Notes: generated from the sequence alone by a model not told the origin. Positions 44,634 through 54,526 are shown, counted from the stretch's first letter. The stretch is 64,000 nt of DNA from Bacteroidales bacterium (GCA_014860585.1 JACZJL010000023.1:1-64000), one strand, 5' to 3'. Numbers and translations: made by a program.

Positions 44634-47207
44634 TTGAAACTTCAACTTCATACAGAGACTGAAAAAAGCAACTTTTGTCAGCTTGTGCTTTACACCTTAT
44701 TATTAATGATTTTTCCCTCACCATTTGCATTCAGCCAACATGCAGGAAATGCCTTAATAAAAGGTCAGGTGGTTGATCAAAAGAACAAGCCTTTGGAGTT
44801 GGTGAATGTTTCAGTATTAGGTATTCCCGGGGGTACTGTTTCTGATAGGAATGGAAATTTTGAAATTGGAATCCCTGCTGATACTAATGTTTTAGTTGTT
44901 TTTTCATTTATCGGTTATGAAAAACAAGAGTTTCGGTTAAACCTGAAAAGTGGTGAGGTTAAACCGATCAATCTAAAAATGACTGAATCTACGGAGATGC
45001 TTCCCGATATAGTGATTCAGGATGAAAGAATCAGGACCACGAATCTACAGCGTATTGATCCGAAAGGTGTATCTGCAATACCATCCGTTACCGGCAGCAT
45101 CGAATCGCTAATCAAAACGTTACCAGGAGTAGCTTCAACCAGTGAATTAAGTTCACAATATTCGGTTAGAGGAGGAAATTTCGATGAGAACCTCGTTTAT
45201 GTAAATGATATTGAAATTTACCGCCCATTGTTGATAAGGTCCGGGCAACAGGAGGGGCTCAGTTTTCTCAACTCTGATCTAACTTCTTCCATATTGTTTT
45301 CTTCCGGTGGTTTTGACGCCAAGTATGGAGATAAAATGTCGTCTGTACTTGATATTCAGTACAGAACGCCCGTTGAATATGCAGGATCACTTTCCTTAAG
45401 TTTACTCGGTGCTTCCGGACACTTCGAAGGCATTTCAACGAACAGAAAATTTTCACATATTACTGGTGTTCGATACAAAACGAATCAGTATCTGCTTAAT
45501 GCACTCGAAACAAAAGGGGATTATCAACCTTCATTTCTTGACATACAAACACTGTTGCGTTACAAGCTGACCAGCAAAACTGAGGTATCTTTTCTTGGCA
45601 ACATTGCCGACAACAAATACAAATTTATTCCCCAGACCCGCGAAACCAGTTTTGGCACGCTGAGCCAGGTAAAAAGGCTTACGATCTATTTCGACGGCCA
45701 GGAGGTTGATCGATATCAAACGCTTATGGGTGCTTTAAAGCTTACCTATAAACCCATGAAGAATCTTCAACTCAAATTCATTGCTTCGGCATTCAACAGC
45801 GATGAACAGGAAACTTTCGATATTCAGGGGCAATATTATATAGGTGAAGTTGAAACCGGGCTTGGAAGCAGTAGTTTCGGAGAGGAAGTGGGGACAATTG
45901 GTGTCGGTACTTTTCTCGATCATGCCCGAAACTACCTGAATGCTACCGTTTTCGCTGCTGAGCACAAAGGTTCCTACGAGTCTACTATGAATTTTCTTAC
46001 CTGGGGTGTGAAATATCAACATGAATGGATTGATGACCAGCTTCATGAATGGGACTTGATTGACTCAGCAGGATACACTCTGCCCCGTCCTCCTGACCAG
46101 ATTAACAGTCAAAACCCACCTGTTCTTCCTTTAAATCTGGATTATTTTACCAAAACCAAGATCAATCTTAGCACTAACCGATACGAAGGTTTTCTTCAAA
46201 ATTCATGGAACTTTGATAAAGATGAGGATGATTTTACGGTCACAGCCGGTATCAGAGCCAATTATTGGGATTATAATAATCAGTTTTTATTGAGTCCCCG
46301 TGCCTCGCTTTCCTATCATCCAAACTGGAAAAATGACCTCCTCTTTCGTTTAGCTGCCGGTTACTATTTTCAGCCTCCTTTCTATCGTGAATTAAGAGAC
46401 TTCAGTGGAAATCTCGTACCCGAGCAAGCGGCTCAAAAATCAATTCATTTCGTTGCGGGAACCGACTGGAACCTCACCATCTGGAGCCGACCTTTTAAGT
46501 TTACTACAGAGGTTTATTATAAGATTCTCGACGACCTGATTCCATACGAAGTGGACAATGTAAGGATCCGCTACTATGCCAACGAACGGGCAAAAGGTTA
46601 TGCCACAGGCCTTGATATGAAGATTAATGGTGAATTCGTTCCCGGAGTTGAAAGCTGGGCAAGTATGTCGTTCATGAAAACGGAGGAAGACGTTTATGGC
46701 GATTATTATTTTGAGTATTACAATGAAGAAGGAGTTCGCGTAGGAACCGGGCCGGAAGAAAATCCAGATGCGGCTTTGAACAAAAAAGTCGAACCTGGCT
46801 ATATTCCGCGTCCTACCGACCAGCGATTCAGGTTCAGCATGTTTTTCCAGGATTACCTGCCCATGAATCCTACCTACAAGATGCACCTTGCGCTTTATTA
46901 TGGCAGCAGCCTTCCATTTGGTCCACCAAAATCAGCACGTTACCAGCAAACCCTCAGGATGCCACCTTACCGGCGTGTTGACATCGGTTTTTCGAAACAA
47001 ATTATAGGCGAAAGGGTAACTTTCCCCAAATCCAACCCCTTCATGAGAGTGAGTTCACTTTGGGTTAGCCTCGAAGTATTCAATCTTCTACAGGTGAACA
47101 ACACTATTTCCTACATCTGGGTAACCGACGTTTCAGGCGTACAATATGCCGTACCCAACTACCTCACACCACGCCAGTTAAATATCAAACTGGTTGCACA
47201 GTTCTAA
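44634..47207 (+). CDS. TonB-dependent outer-membrane receptor with CarboxypepD_reg domain
   Basis: An 857-residue receptor: signal peptide, CarboxypepD_reg-like domain (about 42-120: IKGQVVDQKNKPLELVNVS ... GGTVSDRNGNF), plug domain (about 145-240, with LPGVASTSELSSQYSVRGG and the VYVNDIEIYRP segment), then a beta-barrel of some 600 residues ending in an aromatic residue (LVAQF). Initiation appears to be TTG at 44634, because the first in-frame ATG (residue 25) would remove half of the signal peptide. No SusD-like partner is adjacent, so a polysaccharide-utilisation role is not supported. The substrate is unknown. Confidence 0.9.
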   Translation: MKLQLHTETEKSNFCQLVLYTLLLMIFPSPFAFSQHAGNALIKGQVVDQKNKPLELVNVSVLGIPGGTVSDRNGNFEIGIPADTNVLVVFSFIGYEKQEFRLNLKSGEVKPINLKMTESTEMLPDIVIQDERIRTTNLQRIDPKGVSAIPSVTGSIESLIKTLPGVASTSELSSQYSVRGGNFDENLVYVNDIEIYRPLLIRSGQQEGLSFLNSDLTSSILFSSGGFDAKYGDKMSSVLDIQYRTPVEYAGSLSLSLLGASGHFEGISTNRKFSHITGVRYKTNQYLLNALETKGDYQPSFLDIQTLLRYKLTSKTEVSFLGNIADNKYKFIPQTRETSFGTLSQVKRLTIYFDGQEVDRYQTLMGALKLTYKPMKNLQLKFIASAFNSDEQETFDIQGQYYIGEVETGLGSSSFGEEVGTIGVGTFLDHARNYLNATVFAAEHKGSYESTMNFLTWGVKYQHEWIDDQLHEWDLIDSAGYTLPRPPDQINSQNPPVLPLNLDYFTKTKINLSTNRYEGFLQNSWNFDKDEDDFTVTAGIRANYWDYNNQFLLSPRASLSYHPNWKNDLLFRLAAGYYFQPPFYRELRDFSGNLVPEQAAQKSIHFVAGTDWNLTIWSRPFKFTTEVYYKILDDLIPYEVDNVRIRYYANERAKGYATGLDMKINGEFVPGVESWASMSFMKTEEDVYGDYYFEYYNEEGVRVGTGPEENPDAALNKKVEPGYIPRPTDQRFRFSMFFQDYLPMNPTYKMHLALYYGSSLPFGPPKSARYQQTLRMPPYRRVDIGFSKQIIGERVTFPKSNPFMRVSSLWVSLEVFNLLQVNNTISYIWVTDVSGVQYAVPNYLTPRQLNIKLVAQF

Positions 47208-47241
47208 TAAAAATTTCATCCGCAATCTCCTGCAGGCCTCT

Positions 47242-47294
47242 GATTGTTTAACTTTTGTTAAAAATAGTAAAAAAGCCGCGCCGGTTAAACAATC
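47242..47294. repeat. 11-bp inverted repeat upstream of sod
   Basis: GATTGTTTAAC (47242-47252) and GTTAAACAATC (47284-47294) are perfect inverted copies with a 31-nt loop containing an A-rich tract. It lies between the receptor stop and the superoxide dismutase start, so it could be a terminator stem or an operator; no T tract follows the right arm. Confidence 0.45.
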
Positions 47295-47344
47295 GCCATC
47301 CAAGCATGTTTAATAAGCAATAATCGAACTCTAAACAAAAAAAC

Positions 47345-47971
47345 ATGCTTAACTTAAAAGTAAAAGAATTGCAGTTTCCCGAACTGCCTTATCAATATAG
47401 TGCACTTGAGCCTTATATTGATGCAATGACAATGGAAATTCATCACTCAAAACATCACAAGGCATATTACGACAAGTTTATGGCAGCAGTAAAAGGGTCA
47501 GATAACGAAAACCTTGCTTTCGGTGATCTGATTGCTGGAATTTCCAAATCTCCCATGGGTGTTCGCAACAATGGCGGTGGATTTCTGAATCATGATCTCT
47601 TTTGGAAAATAATGACGAAAAATGGCGGTGGACAACCAGAGGGTGACCTCAACAAGGCTATCATCGAAGCATTTGGCTCATTTGATAAATTTAAGGAATT
47701 ATTCAGCGATGCAGCGGCCAACCGCTTTGGTAGCGGATGGGCATGGCTCGTTGTTGATCAGTCAAAAAACCTGAAAGTGACATCAACTCCTAACCAGGAT
47801 AGCCCTTTGATGGACATAGCTGAAGTGAAAGGTGTTCCGATCCTTGCACTAGATATTTGGGAACATGCCTACTATCTAAAATATCAGAACCGCAGACCGG
47901 AATACATCGCTGCATTCTGGAATGTAGTGAACTGGGAAGAGGTTGGTAAGAACTTCAAACTGGCGCAATAG
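47345..47971 (+). CDS. sodA: superoxide dismutase (Fe/Mn family)
   Basis: The 208-residue enzyme has all four metal ligands: His33, His83 (FLNHDLFW), Asp170 and His174 (DIWEHAYY). Residues around the metal (RNNGGGFLNH with Gly, and NQDSP with Gln151) follow the manganese-type or cambialistic pattern rather than the classical iron type. It dismutates superoxide in the cytoplasm. It is a single-gene unit with its own terminator, and fits with the Bat aerotolerance locus in this genome segment. Confidence 0.93.
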   Translation: MLNLKVKELQFPELPYQYSALEPYIDAMTMEIHHSKHHKAYYDKFMAAVKGSDNENLAFGDLIAGISKSPMGVRNNGGGFLNHDLFWKIMTKNGGGQPEGDLNKAIIEAFGSFDKFKELFSDAAANRFGSGWAWLVVDQSKNLKVTSTPNQDSPLMDIAEVKGVPILALDIWEHAYYLKYQNRRPEYIAAFWNVVNWEEVGKNFKLAQ

Positions 47972-48021
47972 CAATAAAGAGTAAGTAATTTTTTCATAGC
48001 TCACTAATTTGGTTAATAGCA

Positions 48022-48052
48022 AAAAAGCCGCTCCCCCTTGGGACGGCTTTTT
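48022..48052. terminator. bidirectional intrinsic terminator between sod and ornithine aminotransferase
   Basis: AAAAAGCCG (48022-48030) and CGGCTTTTT (48044-48052) flank an inner TCCC/GGGA pairing, with A/T tracts on both sides. The two genes converge on it. Confidence 0.85.
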
Positions 48053-48074
48053 GTTTTGTGCACTATAGAAAGGA

Positions 48075-49298
48075 TTAACTCAAGCTAAAAATAGCAGCTT
48101 TGATAATTTCTACGGCTTCCATCAATTGCTCCTCAGTAATCACCAGAGGAGGCGCAAAGCGGATGATATGTTGATGAGTTGGTTTGGCAAGTAAGCCAAG
48201 TTCAGCCATTTTTACGCAAACATCCCAGGCCTCCTTACCGTTTTTAGGACGGACGATGATAGCATTCAGCAATCCTTTACCGCGCACCAGTTCGATCATA
48301 TCCGAATCAATTTTCCTCATCTCTTCACGGAATATTTTTCCGAGCTTCTCAGCGCGTTCGGCCAGTTTTTCATCTTTCACCACCTGTAAAGCTGCCATTG
48401 CAACTTTGGCTGCAATCGGGTTGCCACCAAAAGTTGATCCATGTTGCCCGGGTTTTATAACGAGCATTATGGAGTCATCGGCCAGCACAGCAGATACAGG
48501 GAATACACCACCTGAAAGGGCTTTTCCCAAAATTAAAATATCCGGGCGGACACCTTCATGGTCACAGGCCAGTAGTTTTCCGGTGCGGGCAATGCCGGTC
48601 TGCACTTCATCAGCAATGAACAACACATTTTTTGCTTTACACAGATCATAAGATTTTCGCAGGTAACCATCATCCGGGACATAAACACCAGCCTCACCCT
48701 GGATAGGCTCGACCAGGAAACCGGCCACATTCGGATCTTCCAGGGCTTTTGCCAAAGCATCCAAATTATTGTAAGGCACCACTTCAAAGCCGGGAGTGTA
48801 AGGGCCAAAGCCTCCGCGAGCATCCGGGTCAGTACTCATTGATATGATAGTGGTAGTTCTGCCATGAAAATTTCCTTCACAAACAATGATTTTAGCCTGG
48901 TTTGCGGGAATACCTTTGACATCGTATGCCCATTTGCGGCAAAGTTTTATTGCCGTTTCATCTGCTTCGGCGCCAGAGTTCATTGGCAATACTTTATCAT
49001 AACCGAAATATTCGGTCACATATTTTTCGTAAGGGCCAAGGCAATCGTTGTAAAAAGCCCTTGAAGTTAAAGTGAGCGTTCTGGCCTGATCTACCATGGC
49101 TTCAATGATTCGCGGGTGACAATGCCCCTGGTTTACGGCTGAATAGGCCGACAAAAAATCAAAAAAACGTTTTCCTTCGGCATTCCAGAGGTAAACACCT
49201 TCACCTCTTGACAATACTACCGGTAGCGGATGATAGTTATGCGCACCGTATTTGTCTTCCAATTCAATCGCCATCTGCGAAGTGATCTTTTCTGACAT
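48075..49298 (-). CDS. rocD: ornithine--oxo-acid aminotransferase
   Basis: A 407-residue class III PLP aminotransferase closest to ornithine aminotransferases: start region [34 protein letters not shown] (PLP phosphate), [20 protein letters not shown], and the PLP lysine in LGKALSGGV, with HGSTFGGNP. It converts ornithine + 2-oxoglutarate to glutamate-5-semialdehyde + glutamate. With the OTC and carbamate kinase at 10.6-12.7 kb it gives the cell two routes out of ornithine. Confidence 0.94.
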   Translation of the reverse strand: MSEKITSQMAIELEDKYGAHNYHPLPVVLSRGEGVYLWNAEGKRFFDFLSAYSAVNQGHCHPRIIEAMVDQARTLTLTSRAFYNDCLGPYEKYVTEYFGYDKVLPMNSGAEADETAIKLCRKWAYDVKGIPANQAKIIVCEGNFHGRTTTIISMSTDPDARGGFGPYTPGFEVVPYNNLDALAKALEDPNVAGFLVEPIQGEAGVYVPDDGYLRKSYDLCKAKNVLFIADEVQTGIARTGKLLACDHEGVRPDILILGKALSGGVFPVSAVLADDSIMLVIKPGQHGSTFGGNPIAAKVAMAALQVVKDEKLAERAEKLGKIFREEMRKIDSDMIELVRGKGLLNAIIVRPKNGKEAWDVCVKMAELGLLAKPTHQHIIRFAPPLVITEEQLMEAVEIIKAAIFSLS

Positions 49299-49356
49299 AA
49301 CTTTTTAATGTTTTGAAATTGAATAAATATTGATTTGGTGTATGATAAAATCGCTG

Positions 49357-49364
49357 CAAAAGTA
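49357..49364 (-). promoter_or_regulatory. candidate -7 box of rocD
   Basis: On the minus strand 49364-49357 reads TACTTTTG, a consensus -7 box, about 60 nt before the rocD start. The -33 element is unclear. Confidence 0.45.
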
Positions 49365-49511
49365 CAACTCTAAACCAAAGGAAAAAATCTAATTGTTAAC
49401 CAGTTAACATGAATTGCTTTAACCTATTGAATATCAATACTCAAAAAGTAGAATTCCGGTTTCACAGTTTTCTTACAAACTTTTACAAGCAAAACAAATA
49501 TGAAGAAAATA

Positions 49512-49540
49512 TTTTGCCTGATAAACTTTTCCTATTTTTG
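49512..49540 (+). promoter_or_regulatory. promoter of the 49572 membrane-protein gene
   Basis: TTTTG at 49512-49516 and TATTTTTG at 49533-49540 are 16 nt apart. The position favours translation from ATG 49572 over the upstream ATG at 49500, which would lie ahead of the transcript. Confidence 0.5.
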
Positions 49541-49571
49541 CCAAACGGTAAAACAAAAATCATTTCTGACT

Positions 49572-50081
49572 ATGAAAAATACGATCGCTTTAACACGCAA
49601 CCCTTTGAATGTTAAAACTGTGCTGATAGACCTTTCGGCACTTGCATTTATCTATTTTGTTCCTGCCCTTTCACACTTACTGGCACTACCGGTTTACTTT
49701 ATTGAACCGATGCGTCTGATGCTGATTATTGCCATCGCCCATACCTCGCAAAAGAACGCATTCATAATCGCAGCCACACTTCCATTGTTTTCATTCCTGA
49801 TTTCAGCCCATCCACATTTGATTAAGATGTTGCTAATCACTGCTGAACTTATGCTGAACGCCTGGTTGTTCTATTTCATACTAAAAAAATCGGGCAATGC
49901 ATTGGTGAGCATGATCTCAGCTATTGTGATCAGCAAAGCAGCCTACTACCTTTTAAAATTCGGTCTGATCAGTACACTGCTGATCTCAGGTAGCCTGGTT
50001 TCAACTCCCTTGATTATTCAGCTTATTACAACATTGGCCTTTAGCGGGTACCTGTTTTTCATTTTCAGAAACAAAGCCTAA
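49572..50081 (+). CDS. small polytopic membrane protein, possibly ECF-transporter S-component-like
   Basis: From ATG 49572 the product is 169 residues with five or six hydrophobic helices. The segment FIEPMRLMLIIAIAHTSQKNA followed by an LPLFSFLIS helix resembles membrane proteins annotated in Bacteroidota as ECF transporter S component, but no family signature is decisive. No ATPase or EcfT subunit is nearby. It lies 42 nt upstream of gldH and may share its transcript. Confidence 0.6.
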   Translation: MKNTIALTRNPLNVKTVLIDLSALAFIYFVPALSHLLALPVYFIEPMRLMLIIAIAHTSQKNAFIIAATLPLFSFLISAHPHLIKMLLITAELMLNAWLFYFILKKSGNALVSMISAIVISKAAYYLLKFGLISTLLISGSLVSTPLIIQLITTLAFSGYLFFIFRNKA

Positions 50082-50123
50082 AACAGCCCTTAAACAACTT
50101 TTCTTATATTTTAACCCGGAACT

Positions 50124-50594
50124 GTGAGGAAATTTCCCATCTTCTTTCTTTTACCTTTATTGATGACCATCGCCCTCTCGTGCGACCGAAACCGATTTTA
50201 CGACCGTTCAGTCAGCATCCCCGGCAATGGCTGGCACAAAGACTCTACAGCACTTTTTAATGTTGATGTAAAAGATACTGTTGGGCTATACAGGGTCTTG
50301 ATCAATTTACGTAATAACAATGATTATTTGTACAACAACTTTTACCTGTTTCTTAATTCTACTCTGCCAAACGGAGATTTAGCCAGAGATACCATTGAAT
50401 TAATCCTTGCTGACCGCACCGGAAAATGGCTGGGGAGAGGGTTTGGCAGAATTAAGGACAACCAGGTAGAAGTTCGCTATGGTTTAAGGTTTCCTCAAAA
50501 AGGAAATTATACTTTTGAAATTGAACAGGCAATGCGAGATACCATCCTAGCAGGGATTGTTAACGTTGGGATAAGGATTGAGAAAAGAGATTAG
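50124..50594 (+). CDS. gldH: gliding motility lipoprotein GldH
   Basis: A 156-residue lipoprotein with lipobox ALSC (Cys20) and the GldH features: DRNRFYDRSVSIPGNGWHKD, NLRNNNDYLYNNFYLF, DTIELILADRTGKWLGRG (quoted in part). Start is GTG at 50124, since the next Met (residue 14) lies in the signal peptide. GldH is needed for gliding in Flavobacterium and also occurs in non-gliding Bacteroidota; here it agrees with the T9SS cargo proteins. It precedes the PBP gene, a common arrangement. Confidence 0.88.
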   Translation: MRKFPIFFLLPLLMTIALSCDRNRFYDRSVSIPGNGWHKDSTALFNVDVKDTVGLYRVLINLRNNNDYLYNNFYLFLNSTLPNGDLARDTIELILADRTGKWLGRGFGRIKDNQVEVRYGLRFPQKGNYTFEIEQAMRDTILAGIVNVGIRIEKRD

Positions 50595-51016
50595 ATTCAA
50601 TCCCGGACAGGAGCCTTTGGTAATATCTACGATAATTGGAGCAATATTGATCAATCAATCTCAAAAGTTTGTGCAGGCCTTTGAAGCAGAGATTTGTGAT
50701 TTTTCGGAATGAGCCAGAATCATAGACCATAATGGTAATTGGGAAAATAAATTTAACAGTCATGAAATGAACAGTGCTGTTCAAAGGTTTGAGGTAATCG
50801 CATTGAGCATGAAATGGTTTACGGAGTTGATCACCTCTACAATTTTTAATACAACAGCATTGAGATGAATACTTTTCGATATGAGTTGTTGAATTTTCAT
50901 TCGCATCTCATAAAAACGATGATTCTTTCGACGAGTTTGTTCTTGGGGTCTATATTAAATCAGAGGCATCATCGTTTGGTAATTAATTTAATTTTACCGC
51001 CATTTGAAAAAAGAAA
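50595..51016. other. intergenic region gldH - PBP
   Basis: These 422 bases contain no convincing gene. A 10-bp perfect inverted repeat, AAACGATGAT (50914-50923) and ATCATCGTTT (50968-50977), lies 40-100 nt before the PBP start. A promoter for the PBP gene is expected, with weak candidates (TTTG at 50975 and TTAATTTTA near 50990) but no clear match. Confidence 0.5.
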
Positions 51017-53467
51017 ATGGAAAAAGATCAAAAAGATAATCCGGTAAATTCGGACAAGAAAAGCCATTACGAATCGTCCGGCTATGGGAAATCACATGAA
51101 ATGGAACATTCATTTGAAAGACACCCGAATCGGGCAGAACTGAGAAATAAATACGGATTGTTTTCTAACACTCCTAAATCCAGATCAGAATTACTGCAGG
51201 ATGAGGGTAACACAAATCAACAGTTCAGGAAATATCTGCGGCTTTTTTGGGGTATTGTATTGGCTGGCCTATTTGGGATATTTTTTCTGTTCCTTGGTAT
51301 TTCAATGGGTTGGTTTGGTTTTATGCCCAGCTTTGAGGAACTTGAGGATCCACAAACTTTTCTTGCATCAGAAATCTACTCCCATGATGGTGAAATGTTT
51401 GGCACCTATTACATCGAAAACCGGAGCAAAAGTTATTATGGAGAGATATCTCCATACCTGGTGAATGCGCTGATTGCCACCGAGGATGTAAGATTTTACA
51501 AACATTCAGGTATCGATGCAAAAGCCCTGCTTCGTGTCTTTTATGGAGGGGTTACAGGTCAGGATAAAGGAGGGGGGAGTACACTCACCCAGCAACTGGC
51601 TAAAAACCTGTTCCCCCGCGAATACAATCAGTCGTTCCTACAGCTTACTTTTCGGAAGTTCAAGGAATGGGTGATAGCCATAAAACTTGAATCCCGATAC
51701 AGCAAGGATGAGATTATTACAATGTACCTTGACAAATTTGATTTCCTAAACCTTGCTGTGGGAATAAAAACTGCTTCCCGTGTTTACTTTGACACCACCC
51801 CTGCTGATCTTGATATTGTTCAATCAGCACTTCTGGTTGGAATGGTCAAAAATCCATCCCTTTACAACCCTGTGCGTCGTCCCGAATTGGCCTTACAACG
51901 CCGTAATGTTGTATTATCCCAGATGGTTAAATATGGCTATCTTGATCAAAAAATGGCAGATAGCCTGAAACTTGAACCTTTGGGACTAAACTTCCAGCGT
52001 GTGGATCATAATGTCGGCATAGGCACGTATTTTAAGGAGTATCTGCGCGGGCAAATGATGGAATGGTGCCGGAATAATTTCAAAGCTGATGGCACACCCT
52101 ACGATCTTTATCGTGATGGCCTTAAAATTTTTACGACGATTGATGCACGAATGCAACTACATGCTGAAGAGGCAGTTGCTGAGCACCTTGGACTTGATCT
52201 GCAACCGGCATTCTTTAGCCACTGGAAAGGTCATAAATATGCACCATTTGTTTTTGAGCCTGATGAAATGAAAGACCAGACTGAAAAGATCATGGATCAG
52301 GCGATGAAACGCAGTGACCGATACAGGTCACTCATACGTGAAGGCGTATCGCAGGATTCGATCAGGATTAATTTCAATACCCCTGCCGAAATGACTGTTT
52401 TCTCATGGAAAGGTGAGATTGACACGGTAATGACACCACTGGATTCGATAAAGTATTTCAAATTTTTTCTCCGTGCCGGATTGATGGCGGTTGATCCTCC
52501 TACGGGTGAGGTTCGCGCCTACGTTGGTGGACCTGACTATCGTTATTTCAAATTTGACCAGGTGACGCAAGCCCGCCGTCAGGTTGGCTCCACCTTCAAA
52601 CCATTTCTTTATACGCTTGCCATGCAGGAAGGTGCTGCAACAGGAGAATTTTCTCCCTGTACACAAGTGCCCAATATACCGGTAAGTATTGAACTACCTG
52701 ATGGAAACTACTGGACCCCCCGCAATTCATCACGCGATATGGAGGGCGAAATGGTTACGCTAAAATGGGCGCTTGCACATTCGGTTAACTGGGTTTCGGC
52801 TTACCTCATCAAGCGCTTTTCACCTATGGCGGTGATTCAAATGGCACGGAGAATGGGCGTAACCTCAGAAATTGACCCGGTACCGGCCATCGCTCTTGGC
52901 ACACCCGACATTTCGGTGTATGAGATGGTGGGCGCCATGAATACCTATGCCAATCAGGGTATTTATATGAAACCCTATTTTGTAACACGGATAGAAGATA
53001 AATACGGCAATACGATAGCCTCATTTGTACCGGAGTCCAATGAAGCAATGAACGAAGAAACAGCGTACCTGATGCTAAGCTTGATGCAAGGGGTGGTGGA
53101 AACAGGAACAGGCATCCGTCTGAAATATAAATATGGTTTCCGAAACGAAATTGCCGGTAAGACCGGAACCACACAAAATCAATCCGATGGTTGGTTTATG
53201 GGTATTGTCCCACAGCTCACCACAGGGGTATGGGTAGGATGCGAAGACCGTGCAGCACACTTCAGATCCATATCACTCGGTCAGGGGGCAAACATGGCAC
53301 TTCCGATCTGGGCACTTTTCATGCAAAAGGTATATGATGACCCCGAACTGAGTATTACCAAAGATCCTTTTCCATTGCCATCAAAACCGCTTACCGTGCA
53401 AATTGATTGTGAGAAATTTGATCACCCCGCTCAAGACGAGGAATACATTAATTCTGACGACTTCTAA
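51017..53467 (+). CDS. bifunctional penicillin-binding protein 1A-type (GT51 + transpeptidase)
   Basis: An 816-residue class A PBP. A charged cytoplasmic N-terminus of about 75 residues precedes one transmembrane helix (about 78-102). The GT51 transglycosylase domain has EDVRFYKHSGID with catalytic Glu156 and GGSTLTQQLAKNLF. The transpeptidase domain has the acyl-Ser525 in GSTFKPF, SVNW, and KTGTTQNQSDGWF. It polymerises and cross-links peptidoglycan. In Bacteroidota this gene is regularly found next to gldH, as here. Confidence 0.95.
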   Translation: MEKDQKDNPVNSDKKSHYESSGYGKSHEMEHSFERHPNRAELRNKYGLFSNTPKSRSELLQDEGNTNQQFRKYLRLFWGIVLAGLFGIFFLFLGISMGWFGFMPSFEELEDPQTFLASEIYSHDGEMFGTYYIENRSKSYYGEISPYLVNALIATEDVRFYKHSGIDAKALLRVFYGGVTGQDKGGGSTLTQQLAKNLFPREYNQSFLQLTFRKFKEWVIAIKLESRYSKDEIITMYLDKFDFLNLAVGIKTASRVYFDTTPADLDIVQSALLVGMVKNPSLYNPVRRPELALQRRNVVLSQMVKYGYLDQKMADSLKLEPLGLNFQRVDHNVGIGTYFKEYLRGQMMEWCRNNFKADGTPYDLYRDGLKIFTTIDARMQLHAEEAVAEHLGLDLQPAFFSHWKGHKYAPFVFEPDEMKDQTEKIMDQAMKRSDRYRSLIREGVSQDSIRINFNTPAEMTVFSWKGEIDTVMTPLDSIKYFKFFLRAGLMAVDPPTGEVRAYVGGPDYRYFKFDQVTQARRQVGSTFKPFLYTLAMQEGAATGEFSPCTQVPNIPVSIELPDGNYWTPRNSSRDMEGEMVTLKWALAHSVNWVSAYLIKRFSPMAVIQMARRMGVTSEIDPVPAIALGTPDISVYEMVGAMNTYANQGIYMKPYFVTRIEDKYGNTIASFVPESNEAMNEETAYLMLSLMQGVVETGTGIRLKYKYGFRNEIAGKTGTTQNQSDGWFMGIVPQLTTGVWVGCEDRAAHFRSISLGQGANMALPIWALFMQKVYDDPELSITKDPFPLPSKPLTVQIDCEKFDHPAQDEEYINSDDF

Positions 53468-53471
53468 TGAT

Positions 53472-54332
53472 CTAATAAGCGTCGAAGTCTATGCTCATAA
53501 ATTTAAAATGACTGGCATCAGGTATCCTGTTTTTGCCGGTCAAATCTTTGAAAATCAAATTTAATGGCGAGGGTTTAAGGTGATCAGGGAAATTAAAAAA
53601 CAACTTCCCCTGCCAGTTCAGTTGATCATCAAGTCCCATCCAGATGTTAGCCGGGTTAATTCCCCGGCGGGAAGGTAGTGATAGCATTTCAGGGAACGAC
53701 GATAATGGGAAAATACCGATTACTGCCCTGATTCCATATTTTCCGGTTGGAGCAAATACTATAAAATGGGTATTTGTCTTTTTAATTTCATATTTCAACT
53801 TCGGATTGGCCAACCGCCATTTCAGCGAATCCTTATCCCAGTGCCGGGAATAGTCAGCAGCCAAAGTTTTTCCAATATTGGGGGCGCCAATTCCAAATTT
53901 TACATCGAGTGGGCAGATCAGGCTGAACCCGAGATTTTTGAGGAAACCAGGCGTGCTGTTGGCATTGGCAACACCGATTACAAATTCATATCCGAGTTCC
54001 AATCCGCGCTCATAGGTTTTATCAGCCAGGATCGTAAAAAGCTTTTTGCCCCTGTGATTGGCATGTGTGGCTGTATTTAGGGAAAGGAGACCCCTGGTTT
54101 TTTTTCCTTCGAAATCAGCAACCAATGGTTGGGTTACATAATGGGCGGCCAACACCTCTCCCATCCAGGCATTGAATCCGACTGCCTTACCTGTTGGGTT
54201 CTGGTTGTATTCCCAATCAATAAAGGACGGGGAAAGCCCGGCTGTAGGGCCAAACACAGAAGTCAGCAAATCTGAGGTTTCGCGGATTCCTTTTTCGGAA
54301 AGATCTATGGTCTCAAAGCGGTATTCACTCAT
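53472..54332 (-). CDS. GNAT-family N-acetyltransferase
   Basis: The 286-residue protein has a GNAT fold in its N-terminal half: LLSLNTATHANHRGKKLFTIL (acetyl-CoA loop, about 83-103, with RGKKLF replacing the R/QxxGxG/A consensus), followed by FVIGVANANSTPGFLKNLGF. The C-terminal half is a second alpha/beta region of unknown role. Similar proteins occur in glycan loci of Bacteroidota. Acetyl acceptor unknown. It converges with the PBP gene, 4 nt apart. Confidence 0.75.
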   Translation of the reverse strand: MSEYRFETIDLSEKGIRETSDLLTSVFGPTAGLSPSFIDWEYNQNPTGKAVGFNAWMGEVLAAHYVTQPLVADFEGKKTRGLLSLNTATHANHRGKKLFTILADKTYERGLELGYEFVIGVANANSTPGFLKNLGFSLICPLDVKFGIGAPNIGKTLAADYSRHWDKDSLKWRLANPKLKYEIKKTNTHFIVFAPTGKYGIRAVIGIFPLSSFPEMLSLPSRRGINPANIWMGLDDQLNWQGKLFFNFPDHLKPSPLNLIFKDLTGKNRIPDASHFKFMSIDFDAY

Positions 54333-54437
54333 TTTGTCAGATTTTAGTCATAAAAAGCTCTACTTTATTGCACGGCATCCAAAAACATTCCTGAAAAATC
54401 TACAACGCAGCCATTTTGATGGTGCCATTCAGGCTGG

Positions 54438-54445
54438 CAAAAGTA
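54438..54445 (-). promoter_or_regulatory. candidate -7 box of the GNAT gene
   Basis: On the minus strand 54445-54438 reads TACTTTTG, a consensus -7 box, about 105 nt before the GNAT start. A TTG lies 24 nt upstream (54472-54470). Confidence 0.45.
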
Positions 54446-54526
54446 ATTGAAATCAAAAAACACGAAACGCAACATTTTTCATGGTTTTACCGTCCTAACT
54501 GGCAAGATAAAACTTCAGGATAAACT

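Noticed and set aside
44634-47207. SusC/SusD polysaccharide-utilisation locus
   Set aside because: The receptor has no adjacent SusD-like lipoprotein, glycoside hydrolase or regulator.
50595-51016. Decayed gene between gldH and the PBP gene
   Set aside because: Short frames on both strands lack protein-like composition and match nothing recognisable.
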